IMG/VR virus record: IMGVR_UViG_3300042691_008788
Span: 1-64,000 of that record
Reading direction: 5' to 3' (one strand)
Origin: a virus
Length of the DNA stretch: 64,000 nucleotides
Shown: positions 28,916 through 37,217 of the stretch, piece after piece
Position numbering within the stretch: position 1 is the first letter of the stretch
How the letters are laid out: every line of letters begins with the position of its first letter
Made by a program: the position numbers and the translations under genes
The notes under the pieces: generated by a model
The model's database searches: none
Told to the model about the DNA's origin: nothing
What the model saw: only the letters and a program-made list of their open reading frames with translations

Positions 28916-30235
28916 ATGAACAACCTATTCCTAAACCACCTAAACTCAATCACACCTCAAGGAAAAGCCAAAGATACATGCATCTTTGTTCCTGCAAGTG
29001 ATATTAATGAAGCCCCCAAGTATGTCCAAGATGCCATTCCCGCAGTCCCAAATCTTTACATGCTCACCTACAGTCCTGGTGAGAAGAATGAGACTCAGGG
29101 TGGAAGGAGGAAGTTCGTTGGTAAGATGAAGAAGAATCCTTCTATGGTCTATGAGGGTGCCTACAAGGGTGCCATGGAGGATTGGCTAACTGATCTTCCC
29201 AAGCCAGCGATTGCGGAACTCAAGGCAAAGCACGGGAAGGAACTTGCCCATACGGGTGGAGCGGGATACCGAGACATTGCCACCAAGAAGACCCTTCCAC
29301 TTCACAAGTCCATCGTCGGCATCCTGAAGAAGCACAAGGTCAAGCCATTTGCCCAAAACATCCATGACTCGTCCCATGTCATCCAGATGTCATTCCATAC
29401 CTTCCATGGTGACATGAATGAGGAGAAGCATGTGGATGATGAGGGTGGAATGGCAATGGGTGAACTCAAGTCTATTATTGCAAATGCTAATGACATCATG
29501 TCGATGCTAAAGTCTGATTCTCAACTTGAGGGATGGGTTCAGTCCAAGATTACGAAATCAGCAGATTACATTTCTTCAGTGAAAGACTACCTTTCCAATA
29601 CTCCAAATTCGATATCTGAAGAGGAGAAAAAGAAAGAAGAAAATGAAGAATCAACCAAGAGCATGATTGCTCGTCTTGTTGCTAGGGGTCACAAGAAACT
29701 TGGTAAAAAGATTCCCGATGATGTGATCCGCGATGTCGATCCAAAGTACAAGACCAAGGATGACATGTACGAAGCCGCACAAGAGATAGACAATCTTCCT
29801 CCAAGCGACAATCCATTTTGGCAAGGTAGTAGAACTAGAAAGCCATCTGATGGAAGACCAAATCTTTTTTGGAGAAGGAAAGTAAATCCTGGTAATGAAA
29901 TAGATGCTCTTGAGCCAAGAGGATCAAGAGATATTCGCTATTTTGAAGGACAGAGGCAGTTGAGAGATAGGCTTCCTTCAAATCCTCCTCCAAGTGTAGC
30001 AGAGGCAGCACCCGACATTGGACAGAACCTCAAGGGGATGCCAAAGAGGGCGGGTAGAAAACTTGCATATGCTTCCAAGAGGTGGGGCAAGGGCGAAATC
30101 CCATACAGCGAGTACAAGGTTGCGGATGAAAGACACACCCGCAAGATGGGTGGAAATGCAAGACGAATTGGAAAGAATCTTGACCAAGCCGTGACAGACT
30201 TCATCTCAAGGAAGCCAAGACGAAAGCGAAGATGA
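28916..30235 (+). CDS. Internal head protein candidate, ITPQGKA leader
   Basis: 439 residues from the ATG at 28916 (AGAGAG upstream). The start MNNLFLNHLNSITPQGKA is shared with the gene at 34526. A possible I-N-E/A site lies at about residue 36 (SDINEAPK). A domain of about 200 residues (MLTYSPGEKNETQGGRRKFVG, HTGGAGYRDIATKKTLPLHK, QNIHDSSHVIQMSFHTFHGD) looks folded; the rest is charged and ends very basic (RRKRR). Function unknown; probably packaged. Confidence 0.6.
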   Translation: MNNLFLNHLNSITPQGKAKDTCIFVPASDINEAPKYVQDAIPAVPNLYMLTYSPGEKNETQGGRRKFVGKMKKNPSMVYEGAYKGAMEDWLTDLPKPAIAELKAKHGKELAHTGGAGYRDIATKKTLPLHKSIVGILKKHKVKPFAQNIHDSSHVIQMSFHTFHGDMNEEKHVDDEGGMAMGELKSIIANANDIMSMLKSDSQLEGWVQSKITKSADYISSVKDYLSNTPNSISEEEKKKEENEESTKSMIARLVARGHKKLGKKIPDDVIRDVDPKYKTKDDMYEAAQEIDNLPPSDNPFWQGSRTRKPSDGRPNLFWRRKVNPGNEIDALEPRGSRDIRYFEGQRQLRDRLPSNPPPSVAEAAPDIGQNLKGMPKRAGRKLAYASKRWGKGEIPYSEYKVADERHTRKMGGNARRIGKNLDQAVTDFISRKPRRKRR

Positions 30236-30240
30236 GTTAG

Positions 30241-30549
30241 ATGAAATCATTCAATCAGTTCATTTCCGAAAGTTCAGAAAGACTTGTGAAGATTAAGCAG
30301 TCTGGTCATTCTGCAAACATCCGCAAGATTGATGACAACACATCCATGTTCTCTCATCGTGGTGTGGTCGGTCATGTGACCAAGGCATGGAACCGCATGG
30401 GTGGTTGGGGGTATCAGGCGGGGAACATCCGCGTGAATGGTAAGGATGTCGGTCTTCCCGTGATCCATGGAACACACAAGACCATGAATGATGCCATTCA
30501 CAATGCCTATCAGCACACGATGTGGCACATGTCCAAGGGGAAGAAATGA
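30241..30549 (+). CDS. Small internal head protein candidate with MKSF leader
   Basis: 102 residues. The leader MKSFNQFISES has an I-S-E/S site at residue 10, like T4 internal proteins. The mature part is basic with His/Asn (HSANIRKIDDNTSMFSHRG, NRMGGWGYQAGNIRVNG) and ends WHMSKGKK. ATGA overlap with the metalloprotease gene, so the two are made together. Confidence 0.65.
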   Translation: MKSFNQFISESSERLVKIKQSGHSANIRKIDDNTSMFSHRGVVGHVTKAWNRMGGWGYQAGNIRVNGKDVGLPVIHGTHKTMNDAIHNAYQHTMWHMSKGKK

Positions 30550-30914
30550 AGTCCTTCATGCAGTTCATTTCAGAGCAGAATGAGAACACGATCAATGACT
30601 TCGTGCAGTTCGCTGCACAGGAACTTGGCTTGCAGACCACTCCAAGCATCAGGTTGTTGCAGTCGCGTGAGAATGGCATGACCACGGCATCCTATTGCCC
30701 CGAGGACAAGAGCATCAAGGTATTGTGTGGCAACAGAGCCACATTTGACATTTGCAGATCCATTGCACATGAGTTGGTGCATCAGATGCAGGATGAGAAT
30801 GGCGATGAACTCGACGGAGAGACGGGATCACCATGCGAGGATGAAGCCAATGCACTCGCGGGTAGGTTGATTCGCACCTATGGCGGCAACAATGCTGGCT
30901 TCTATGAGGAATAA
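30546..30914 (+). CDS. Metalloprotease with capsid-targeting leader
   Basis: 122 residues from the ATG at 30546. The leader MKSFMQFISEQ carries an I-S-E site. The rest has SIAHELVHQMQDENGDE (HEXXH, residues 75-79) and CEDEANALAGRLIR with the third-ligand Glu about 20 residues on, the pattern of small gluzincin-like proteases (ImmA/IrrE relatives). If processed and injected it could cut a host protein at the start of infection. Catalytic residues are intact; the target is unknown. Confidence 0.7.
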   Translation: MKSFMQFISEQNENTINDFVQFAAQELGLQTTPSIRLLQSRENGMTTASYCPEDKSIKVLCGNRATFDICRSIAHELVHQMQDENGDELDGETGSPCEDEANALAGRLIRTYGGNNAGFYEE

Positions 30915-30917
30915 GAG

Positions 30918-31421
30918 ATGAAGACCTACGAACAGTTCATTGCAGAGGCAATGGAAATAAAGAATCTTTCCGAGAATTGGTCATATGCTCATGATTTTGA
31001 TGAGATGCCGAACTCAGAGAAGCAGAAGTATGTCTACCATGTCACAACGGCAGCAAGGGCAGCAAAGATTGTCAAGCATGGTCTGAAGCCACGCAGTCCA
31101 AAGGGTCGCACCAACTACCCAGGCAACAAGGAATACACCCAAGGTCATGCATTCGTGACCAATCATCAAGGTGTGCGCTATTGGAAGGATCAGACGCTTC
31201 ATGCAGTGAATCGACGCAAGCGCGAGGTGGATGAAAGAGACTACGAAAACATCCATGTGGTAAAGTTCCCAATCTCAAATCTCGCAAAGTCCACAAAAAG
31301 AAAGTTCACGACCGATCAACTTGGCACCAAGGATGCAAGGAAACATGATGATGATCCACTCATTGATCCATCAAGTCATGAAGGATCCACCGCATTCAGG
31401 ATTCGAAAGAAAGTCCGCTGA
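30918..31421 (+). CDS. Head-packaged ADP-ribosyltransferase-like protein (candidate)
   Basis: 167 residues. The leader MKTYEQFIAEA is nearly identical to the T4 internal-protein leader MKTYQEFIAEA, with I-A-E/A cleavage after residue 10. The mature domain has VYHVTTAARAAKIVKHGLKP (40-58), then HAFVTNHQGVRYW (77-89) and VVKFPIS, the signature of ART-fold proteins of the YHvT...GLxP type. T4 Alt is also a packaged ADP-ribosyltransferase. The catalytic Glu cannot be fixed by eye. Terminator follows. Confidence 0.6.
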   Translation: MKTYEQFIAEAMEIKNLSENWSYAHDFDEMPNSEKQKYVYHVTTAARAAKIVKHGLKPRSPKGRTNYPGNKEYTQGHAFVTNHQGVRYWKDQTLHAVNRRKREVDERDYENIHVVKFPISNLAKSTKRKFTTDQLGTKDARKHDDDPLIDPSSHEGSTAFRIRKKVR

Positions 31422-31524
31422 TACCAAGCCTCACACCATAGATGGATTGATTGGTGGATTTGATGTATCAGAATGGTGGTACATATCCACCATTGATGAT
31501 GAATAACCCAGTCAAGCGCAGACA

Positions 31525-31554
31525 GGAGAGGCTAACCCCTCTCCTTGTTGTTTT
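31525..31554 (+). terminator. Rho-independent terminator
   Basis: Stem GGAGAGG/CCTCTCC with a 6-base loop, then TTGTTGTTTTCC. Separates two packaged-protein transcripts. The 31422-31524 stretch holds no gene I can support. Confidence 0.8.
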
Positions 31555-31555
31555 C

Positions 31556-31562
31556 CTAAATA
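31556..31562 (+). promoter_or_regulatory. Late-promoter-like motif CTAAATA
   Basis: CTAAATA 6 bases before the 31569 ATG and directly after a terminator. The same motif recurs before several genes on both strands. Confidence 0.45.
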
Positions 31563-31568
31563 TCACAT

Positions 31569-33728
31569 ATGAATACCATTACAATAACCAAGATAGAAGA
31601 AGCATCCGCACCCAATAAGGGCAAGGCATTTCTCCTTGCTGGATCGTTCAGTCCATACACGGTTGGACACCATGAGGTTGCACGACAAGCCGCTGAACAT
31701 GCTAAAGGTACAGGTCATACGCACTTCTACCATGGCATCGGTGGTGCGGCAAAGCAGACGCACGACGATCCATTGACACACGCACAGAAGAGATCCATTG
31801 TCCGTGCTGGTCACAGAGAACTCGCAAAGGAACACAAAGGGTTGAAGTTCCGTGCGATGGGATCGGAGCAAAGAGATCCATTCAGGCAACTTGCACACCT
31901 CGCGCAGAGGGGTCACAAGCACATCACGGTTGGTCTTGGCTCCGATCAGATGAAAGGCAAGTTGAAAAGGGAAATAGAGGGCAGCATTGCAAAAAAGGGT
32001 GGCATTGAGGACAAGACGGGAAAGATCCACAAGGTCAGGGTGGACTTCCATCAACTTGGTGGAGAGAGACACGAAGGAGAGATGCCACGACATGAGGTGT
32101 TGAGTAGATTGAGGAAGGGAGACATCAGCGTTGCAAAGGCTGGTCGTCTTCGCAAGGCGGTTGCATCTGGTGATACAGAACTAGCACATGAACTCATGCC
32201 AAAGCACATGAATAAGCCAAAGTACTTCGGCATGATCAAGTCCGCACAATCGAAGATAGCAAAGCCAAAGAAGAAGGTGGTGAAAGAAGGCTACATGTCC
32301 TTCGCTGAGTTTGTTTCGGAGGACATCGAACTGATTCCCGTAACTAGAGATAGAGATGCAGGGAAGCCAAGGAAAGCAGAGGTTGTCCACAAGGACTATG
32401 GAACGAAGACCTACTCATCCGACAAGGTTGTGACTCGAAAGAATCATGGAGAGATTCATCCTGGTTACGAACTTCATCAGCACTCCGTCGAGATGGACAA
32501 CAACAGACCGAGTGGACCACAAAGGATTGTGAAGCACAAGTTCACGATAGTACACAAGGCAAGCGGAGATATCGCTGGAGAAATGCACGCTTGGGGTGGC
32601 AAACTTCATCCGAAGAAGGGCGTTGTGTTTGGGTCAAAAGGCAAGGCACTGAAGGTATCTCATCTTGAGATGCATCCCGAACACGGCAGCAAGAAGGTCG
32701 GAGCATCTTTGCCCGTTGAAATGTACAGACATCTTCATAGAAGAGGACATGCCATTCAATCTGATTCAGTACAGAGCCACGGTGGAGCGCATGTGTGGAA
32801 CACAATGCGTAATGATCGTGAACTCAAGAAGCACATGATGATCCATGATGATGACAAGGTAGACACGAAGCAAAAACATGCATTTCAGACTCGCGCATAT
32901 AGAAGACCAGAGAGACACATTTGGCACCAGTTCAGCAGAAGTTGGAGTGGCGGAAGAGATAATCCATCAAAGGTAGAACCAGAGTATGGAGTTGATCCCG
33001 ACTTCAAGAGGACATTGATTCTTGCTGGTAAGAAGCGCAAGAAGAAGCCCGCTGTTGTATCGGAAGACATTGAGATGGCTGATATTCTTGTAAAGCCGAA
33101 GAGCGGTGGACTGAGTCCACGAAACTTTGAGAAGATGGTCGCACACAAAGGGTTGAAGCCAAAGAGATCTGGTAAGATTGCAAAGGGATACACTCTCTAC
33201 ACATCGGTTGATGCAACACATCCCGAATTTGAAGATCACCATATCGTGCATGATGCAACAGGACATGTTGCGGGTGAAGTTTCGACTCGCACATCTGGCA
33301 ACGACCACACGGTCATTCACACAGATGTTCATGGAGATCACACACAGAAAGTAATAGGAAAATCCCTTGCCGTGCTTGCATATAAGCACCTTGCAAAGAA
33401 GAAGGGAAACCTACACAGCAGCAGTCTACAGAGTCCTGGTGGTGCATCCATATGGAATAGACTTCGCAAGAATCCAAAGATGAAGGGTCAGGTCTTTCAT
33501 AAGATGAGAGGACAGGCAGAGGTTCCTGCACACGATCTACCCGATAAGAAGATATGGGCAACAGATGTCAAAGGTGGAATGTCATCATCCAACAAAGATA
33601 TTCCAAAGCCTCTTCCTCCATCGAAGCATCATGCCGCAGAGCATGAAAATGTGATAGGATCGCGTCTTGTGATCAGACCCATAAAAAAGACTAAATATAA
33701 AAGTACCAAAACAGGAGAAACAAAATGA
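31569..33728 (+). CDS. Polyprotein: nucleotidyltransferase-like domain plus two GNAT-like domains, packaged
   Basis: 719 residues. The leader has an I-E-E/A site at residue 11 (TKIEEASAP). Residues 20-230 resemble a cytidylyltransferase-like (NMNAT) domain with GSFSPYTVGHHEV (TxGH motif, 31-34). A second leader-like segment MSFAEFVSED stands at 243-252. Two related GNAT-like domains follow: GASLPVEMYRHLHRRGHAIQ ... GGAHVWNTM and GKSLAVLAYKHLAKKKGNL ... GGASIWNRL. A third L/I-x-E-like site lies between them (VVSEDIE). Probably several injected enzymes in one chain. No Shine-Dalgarno upstream. Confidence 0.6.
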   Translation: MNTITITKIEEASAPNKGKAFLLAGSFSPYTVGHHEVARQAAEHAKGTGHTHFYHGIGGAAKQTHDDPLTHAQKRSIVRAGHRELAKEHKGLKFRAMGSEQRDPFRQLAHLAQRGHKHITVGLGSDQMKGKLKREIEGSIAKKGGIEDKTGKIHKVRVDFHQLGGERHEGEMPRHEVLSRLRKGDISVAKAGRLRKAVASGDTELAHELMPKHMNKPKYFGMIKSAQSKIAKPKKKVVKEGYMSFAEFVSEDIELIPVTRDRDAGKPRKAEVVHKDYGTKTYSSDKVVTRKNHGEIHPGYELHQHSVEMDNNRPSGPQRIVKHKFTIVHKASGDIAGEMHAWGGKLHPKKGVVFGSKGKALKVSHLEMHPEHGSKKVGASLPVEMYRHLHRRGHAIQSDSVQSHGGAHVWNTMRNDRELKKHMMIHDDDKVDTKQKHAFQTRAYRRPERHIWHQFSRSWSGGRDNPSKVEPEYGVDPDFKRTLILAGKKRKKKPAVVSEDIEMADILVKPKSGGLSPRNFEKMVAHKGLKPKRSGKIAKGYTLYTSVDATHPEFEDHHIVHDATGHVAGEVSTRTSGNDHTVIHTDVHGDHTQKVIGKSLAVLAYKHLAKKKGNLHSSSLQSPGGASIWNRLRKNPKMKGQVFHKMRGQAEVPAHDLPDKKIWATDVKGGMSSSNKDIPKPLPPSKHHAAEHENVIGSRLVIRPIKKTKYKSTKTGETK
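33691..33697 (+). promoter_or_regulatory. Late-promoter-like motif CTAAATA
   Basis: CTAAATA overlapping TATAAAAG, 28 bases before the 33725 ATG and inside the end of the previous gene. GGAG lies between. Confidence 0.45.
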
Positions 33729-34525
33729 GCATTCCAAACATTCAGCAGCAACTTTACCTCAAGAAAGCACTCAATGAGGACACCGATGGGATGTTCGATC
33801 ATCCAACTCTTGATGAAGGTTCCTATGTTCACTCAAAGAAGCAACTCAAGAAAGCCGTCAAGGGTTCAAAGAGAGAGATTGTCAAGGCACTCAAGCGCGG
33901 CAACAAGAAAGATGCTGAGTTTTGGATGCAGAACAAGAAGGACGCAGAGTCACAAATGTCTGAATCCATTGCTGAAGGTTCTTATGTTCACTCAAAGAAC
34001 CAACTAAAGAAGGCTGTCAAAGGTTCAAAGAGAGAGATTGTCAAGGCAATGAAGCGCGGCAACAAGAAGGATGCAGAGTTTTGGATGCAGAACAAAAAGG
34101 ATGCAGAATCACAAATGTCTGAATCCATTACTGAAGGTTTGCTCCGCAGATACAACGAACTCACAGAAGGATCACGCGGTCTTGCTCGTTATCAGCGCAT
34201 CGTAAAGGCATTGACAAAAAAGGCCGCTTCTTTGAAATCCACCCCAAAGCCAACAACAATGGCTGGTGATGAAGCACTTCATAAGAGAACTATGAATAAA
34301 CTAAAACTTTCAAAGGGTCAGCAGTTGCGTGACCGTGTGCAGATTTCTCGCGAACGCATGAGGGCTGGATTGGCTCCAAGCATTCCATCAAAGACCGTGA
34401 GTCCCGCTCAAGGTGATGAGACAGGAACATGGAGAATCAAGTCTGGTGCTGATCGCGCGCCAAAAACAGTTTTAAAGTATCGCGCAGCATCGGCAGCAAA
34501 AGCAGCAAAAGGAAAGGCCAAGTAA
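33725..34525 (+). CDS. Basic internal head protein candidate with a tandem 53-residue repeat
   Basis: 266 residues; CAGGAG upstream and ATGA overlap with the polyprotein gene. First site L-N-E/D at residue 18. Two 53-residue repeats start EGSYVHSKKQLKKAVKGSK and end SQMSESIAE / SQMSESITE, so each repeat border is itself an I-x-E/G protease site. The C-terminus is Lys/Ala-rich. Cleavage would release two near-identical basic peptides, which would suit DNA condensation or injection. Confidence 0.65.
   Translation: MSIPNIQQQLYLKKALNEDTDGMFDHPTLDEGSYVHSKKQLKKAVKGSKREIVKALKRGNKKDAEFWMQNKKDAESQMSESIAEGSYVHSKNQLKKAVKGSKREIVKAMKRGNKKDAEFWMQNKKDAESQMSESITEGLLRRYNELTEGSRGLARYQRIVKALTKKAASLKSTPKPTTMAGDEALHKRTMNKLKLSKGQQLRDRVQISRERMRAGLAPSIPSKTVSPAQGDETGTWRIKSGADRAPKTVLKYRAASAAKAAKGKAK
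33815..34132 (+). repeat. Tandem repeat, 2 copies of 159 bp
   Basis: Copies at 33815-33973 and 33974-34132, in frame (53 codons each), differing by scattered substitutions; a few bases of a third copy follow. Direct duplication within the coding sequence. Confidence 0.9.
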
Positions 34526-35554
34526 ATGAACAATCAGTTTCTACAACATCTCAAGTCCATCACTCCTCAAGGCAAGGCCGAGGAGAAGAAGATATTCATC
34601 TCAGCAGAACGACTCAAGGAGTTGGAGGCAGAAGAACTTGATGAGGCCACACGCTCCAAGTATCTAAAGGTATATGGTAAGCACAAGGTTGGAACTGATA
34701 CAGGCGCACTTGAACTTGCAAGAAAGAAGCACGATGCTGCCATCATGCGTCGCGGTGGTGCTTCTCCAGAGGCAGTTAAGAGGGGACTAGCCAATGAATA
34801 TGGCATAGACCACGAAGTTGATATGGCAAAGTATAGATTTGCAAACAAGAGGGCTAAACACTTAGATAAAGCGATTGCCAATTATAATAGAAAAGCAAGC
34901 AAGTCAACGAACGAGGCCGTATCAACCAATGACCCAAACAGAGGTCGCATGGGAAGAGCAAAGCCAAAACTACCACCTGGTCTAGATCCTTATGATATGT
35001 ACAGCAAGGGTGAGATTCAACCATATGGTGGCAAACTTCAGAAGAGACTTCGCTCAATGAGTGCAGAAGATCGCAAGAGATACTATCAGCAGATCGGCAT
35101 TCGTTCACGCGCTGCAAGCCGTAGTGGAAAGACTCAGAGATTGTTTCCTATGACTGAAGGCGTTAAGAGGATGCGTAGGCTTCGCTCTGCGCGATTTGGG
35201 CAACAGGGAACCACGAAGGAACTTGATGCTGCCTATGATAAGGAACTCTCCAAGGTGAGCGCAAGCCGTCTTCGTCGTGGCGGTGCGCCAAAGCAGACCG
35301 TTCGTGCGTTCTTCACAGACAAGCCAACCACAAAGGCAGCGGACAAGGCATATTCGAAGTTCTCCAAGGATGCAATGAACAAGGCAAGTGCCAAGGGCAA
35401 GAAGATCTTCGAAGCAACTAAGGTTGGCAAGAAGATCAAGCGCAAGATTGTGAAAGCAAAAAACAGGCTTCGCAACATCGGAAGAAGAGTAGTAGATACA
35501 CTTGGAACTCCCCAAGATAATACAGATTACATGCTCACTGGTAGGAAGTTCTAA
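34526..35554 (+). CDS. Basic internal head protein candidate, ITPQGKA leader
   Basis: 342 residues, starting at the base after the preceding stop. The start MNNQFLQHLKSITPQGKA matches the 28916 gene; an L-D-E/A site lies at about residue 40. The mature part is very basic with repeated phrases (RSKYLKVYGKHKVG, SASRLRRGGAPKQTVRAFF, GRRVVDTLGTPQDN). Probable DNA-associated core or injected protein. Confidence 0.6.
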   Translation: MNNQFLQHLKSITPQGKAEEKKIFISAERLKELEAEELDEATRSKYLKVYGKHKVGTDTGALELARKKHDAAIMRRGGASPEAVKRGLANEYGIDHEVDMAKYRFANKRAKHLDKAIANYNRKASKSTNEAVSTNDPNRGRMGRAKPKLPPGLDPYDMYSKGEIQPYGGKLQKRLRSMSAEDRKRYYQQIGIRSRAASRSGKTQRLFPMTEGVKRMRRLRSARFGQQGTTKELDAAYDKELSKVSASRLRRGGAPKQTVRAFFTDKPTTKAADKAYSKFSKDAMNKASAKGKKIFEATKVGKKIKRKIVKAKNRLRNIGRRVVDTLGTPQDNTDYMLTGRKF

Positions 35555-35566
35555 AAGGAAATAACA

Positions 35567-37009
35567 ATGAAGACTAGAGATCTTAAATCACTATCAGAAA
35601 CAATCGCATCCGTGGTCGATCCAATCGATAAGGAACGCGCACAGATGCTACAGGAAGGCTTTCTCAACTCGTTGACCGAGAAGGCTCGTCAGATCGCTTC
35701 CAAGGAAATGGAAGATGAAGGCGAAGAGGAAGAAGACGAGGACGAGATGGAGGATGAAGGCGAAGAGGAAGAGAAGCCAACCTCCAAGAAGAAAAAGGCC
35801 AAGATGGATGAGGCTTATCCAACGACTTATGTACCAGAACCAAAGCCAGTAAAGCCAGAACCAAAGCCAGTAAAGCCAAAGAAGAAATTGAGTGATTATA
35901 GATCAAAGCCTTATCCAAAACTCACCAATGAGGACATCGAACTTGCAGAGAAGGCAGCACCTGGCTATGAGGATTGGGCATCCGATCCCAAGGTCAAGGC
36001 ATCCTTCAAGAAGCAATACGGCAAGCGTTGGAAGGAAGTCATGTACGGACACTCATGGAACCTTGCCAAGCAGGAAAACAAGTTGGGTTTGGATGAAGAA
36101 GAACAGTTGGATGAATTGACTGATGCCCTTATTAGCAGGGCAAGGAACAAGGCAATCCTACGAGGTCCAGAGAAGCGTGGTTTTGTTAAGAAAGCAACAA
36201 AGAGACTCCAATCAAGCGGAGCAATGGCTCCACGACCAAGCACTTCGACGGAACGCGATTCACAGTGGAACAAAGCATTCAATGAAGAAACTGATTTGGA
36301 TGAAGCAGTATCCGCCAAGCGTATGCGTATCATCCGCAAGTATGTCAAGGGAAATAAGAGAGTTCCAGAGCATCTGAAGGACTACATGGAGAGATCCTTC
36401 AAGAAGAAGAGGTTCAAGGACAAGCAACTCTCCGATGGTAGAGGAGCAGTCGGTGCATTGGAGACTCGTATGCGTAGGAAGTCTGCTGCACTAAGAGCAA
36501 GAGGCATTGAACCAAAGGGTGTTGCACCAGGATACCTTGAAGAAGGCATCCTCAAGAAACTTCGCAGGGCCAAGGGAGCAGCATATGCTGCCATGCAAAA
36601 GGGAGAGGGAGACAAGTATGCCAAACTCCATGGAGTGGCATCTGGACTTGAGTCAAGGTACAAGGCAAGTATGGCTCGTCGTGGTGAAGCAACACAAGAG
36701 ACAGTAAGGGGTGCGGGAAGCCGCCTTTCCAAGAAGGGCAAGTATACTCTCAAGGCAGGAAAACTAGCCACACAGCATGACAATGCAATCTCCCGTTTCC
36801 GCACGAAGGTTCGCACGGCAGAGTTGTTTGGCAGGGAAACCGATAAGGGAGCAAAGAGAGAGCGTCAACAGGCACAGGCCAAGTTCCGCATGGATGCTCG
36901 TCACGGAGATTTTGGTTATAATGACATAATTACTCCCGAGATCAAGAAGGCTGGCCTGAGAGCGCGTTACAACTACGAAAAGAGATACGGTAGACTAAAG
37001 GGAAAGTAA
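35567..37009 (+). CDS. Large basic internal head protein candidate
   Basis: 480 residues; AAAGGAAATAACA upstream. Leader MKTRDLKSLSETIAS with an L-S-E/T site. A strongly acidic block (residues 47-70, Glu/Asp) and a Pro/Lys repeat (EPKPVKPEPKPVKPK) are followed by about 350 basic residues with LDELTDALISRARNKAILRG and many RR/KK. Further L-x-E sites (DELTDAL, YLEEGIL) suggest multiple cuts. Looks like a T4-type core or packaged DNA-binding protein. Confidence 0.6.
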   Translation: MKTRDLKSLSETIASVVDPIDKERAQMLQEGFLNSLTEKARQIASKEMEDEGEEEEDEDEMEDEGEEEEKPTSKKKKAKMDEAYPTTYVPEPKPVKPEPKPVKPKKKLSDYRSKPYPKLTNEDIELAEKAAPGYEDWASDPKVKASFKKQYGKRWKEVMYGHSWNLAKQENKLGLDEEEQLDELTDALISRARNKAILRGPEKRGFVKKATKRLQSSGAMAPRPSTSTERDSQWNKAFNEETDLDEAVSAKRMRIIRKYVKGNKRVPEHLKDYMERSFKKKRFKDKQLSDGRGAVGALETRMRRKSAALRARGIEPKGVAPGYLEEGILKKLRRAKGAAYAAMQKGEGDKYAKLHGVASGLESRYKASMARRGEATQETVRGAGSRLSKKGKYTLKAGKLATQHDNAISRFRTKVRTAELFGRETDKGAKRERQQAQAKFRMDARHGDFGYNDIITPEIKKAGLRARYNYEKRYGRLKGK

Positions 37010-37025
37010 TAAAAGGAGATAGATC

Positions 37026-37142
37026 ATGGCAAAAGTGAAGACACCCGCAAGACCACGCATTCGGGAACTAAAGCATCAGTTGTACATCAAGGCATTGAAC
37101 CGCAAGAAGAACCTTGATGGGTGCAATGGTAGAAAATACTAA
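37026..37142 (+). CDS. Small basic peptide
   Basis: 38 residues (MAKVKTPARPRIRELKHQLY start) with AAAGGAGAT 4-11 bases upstream. Basic, helical. Its TAA overlaps a CTAAATA late motif. No family recognised. Confidence 0.55.
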   Translation: MAKVKTPARPRIRELKHQLYIKALNRKKNLDGCNGRKY

Positions 37143-37145
37143 ATA
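37139..37145 (+). promoter_or_regulatory. Late-promoter-like motif CTAAATA
   Basis: CTAAATA 73 bases before the 37218 start, inside the only gap of this transcript. The rest of 37146-37217 holds an AAAGG binding site. Confidence 0.45.
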
Positions 37146-37217
37146 TTCAAACACGCACTGATATTCTAGAACCTATCAGCGCACTCACATAGTTTCGAAA
37201 CTACGAAAGGTAAGAAA

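Noticed and set aside
31422-31506. Possible tiny ORF after the ART-like gene ending in a Trp/Asp-rich peptide
   Set aside because: No start codon with a binding site and no family; too weak to list as a gene.
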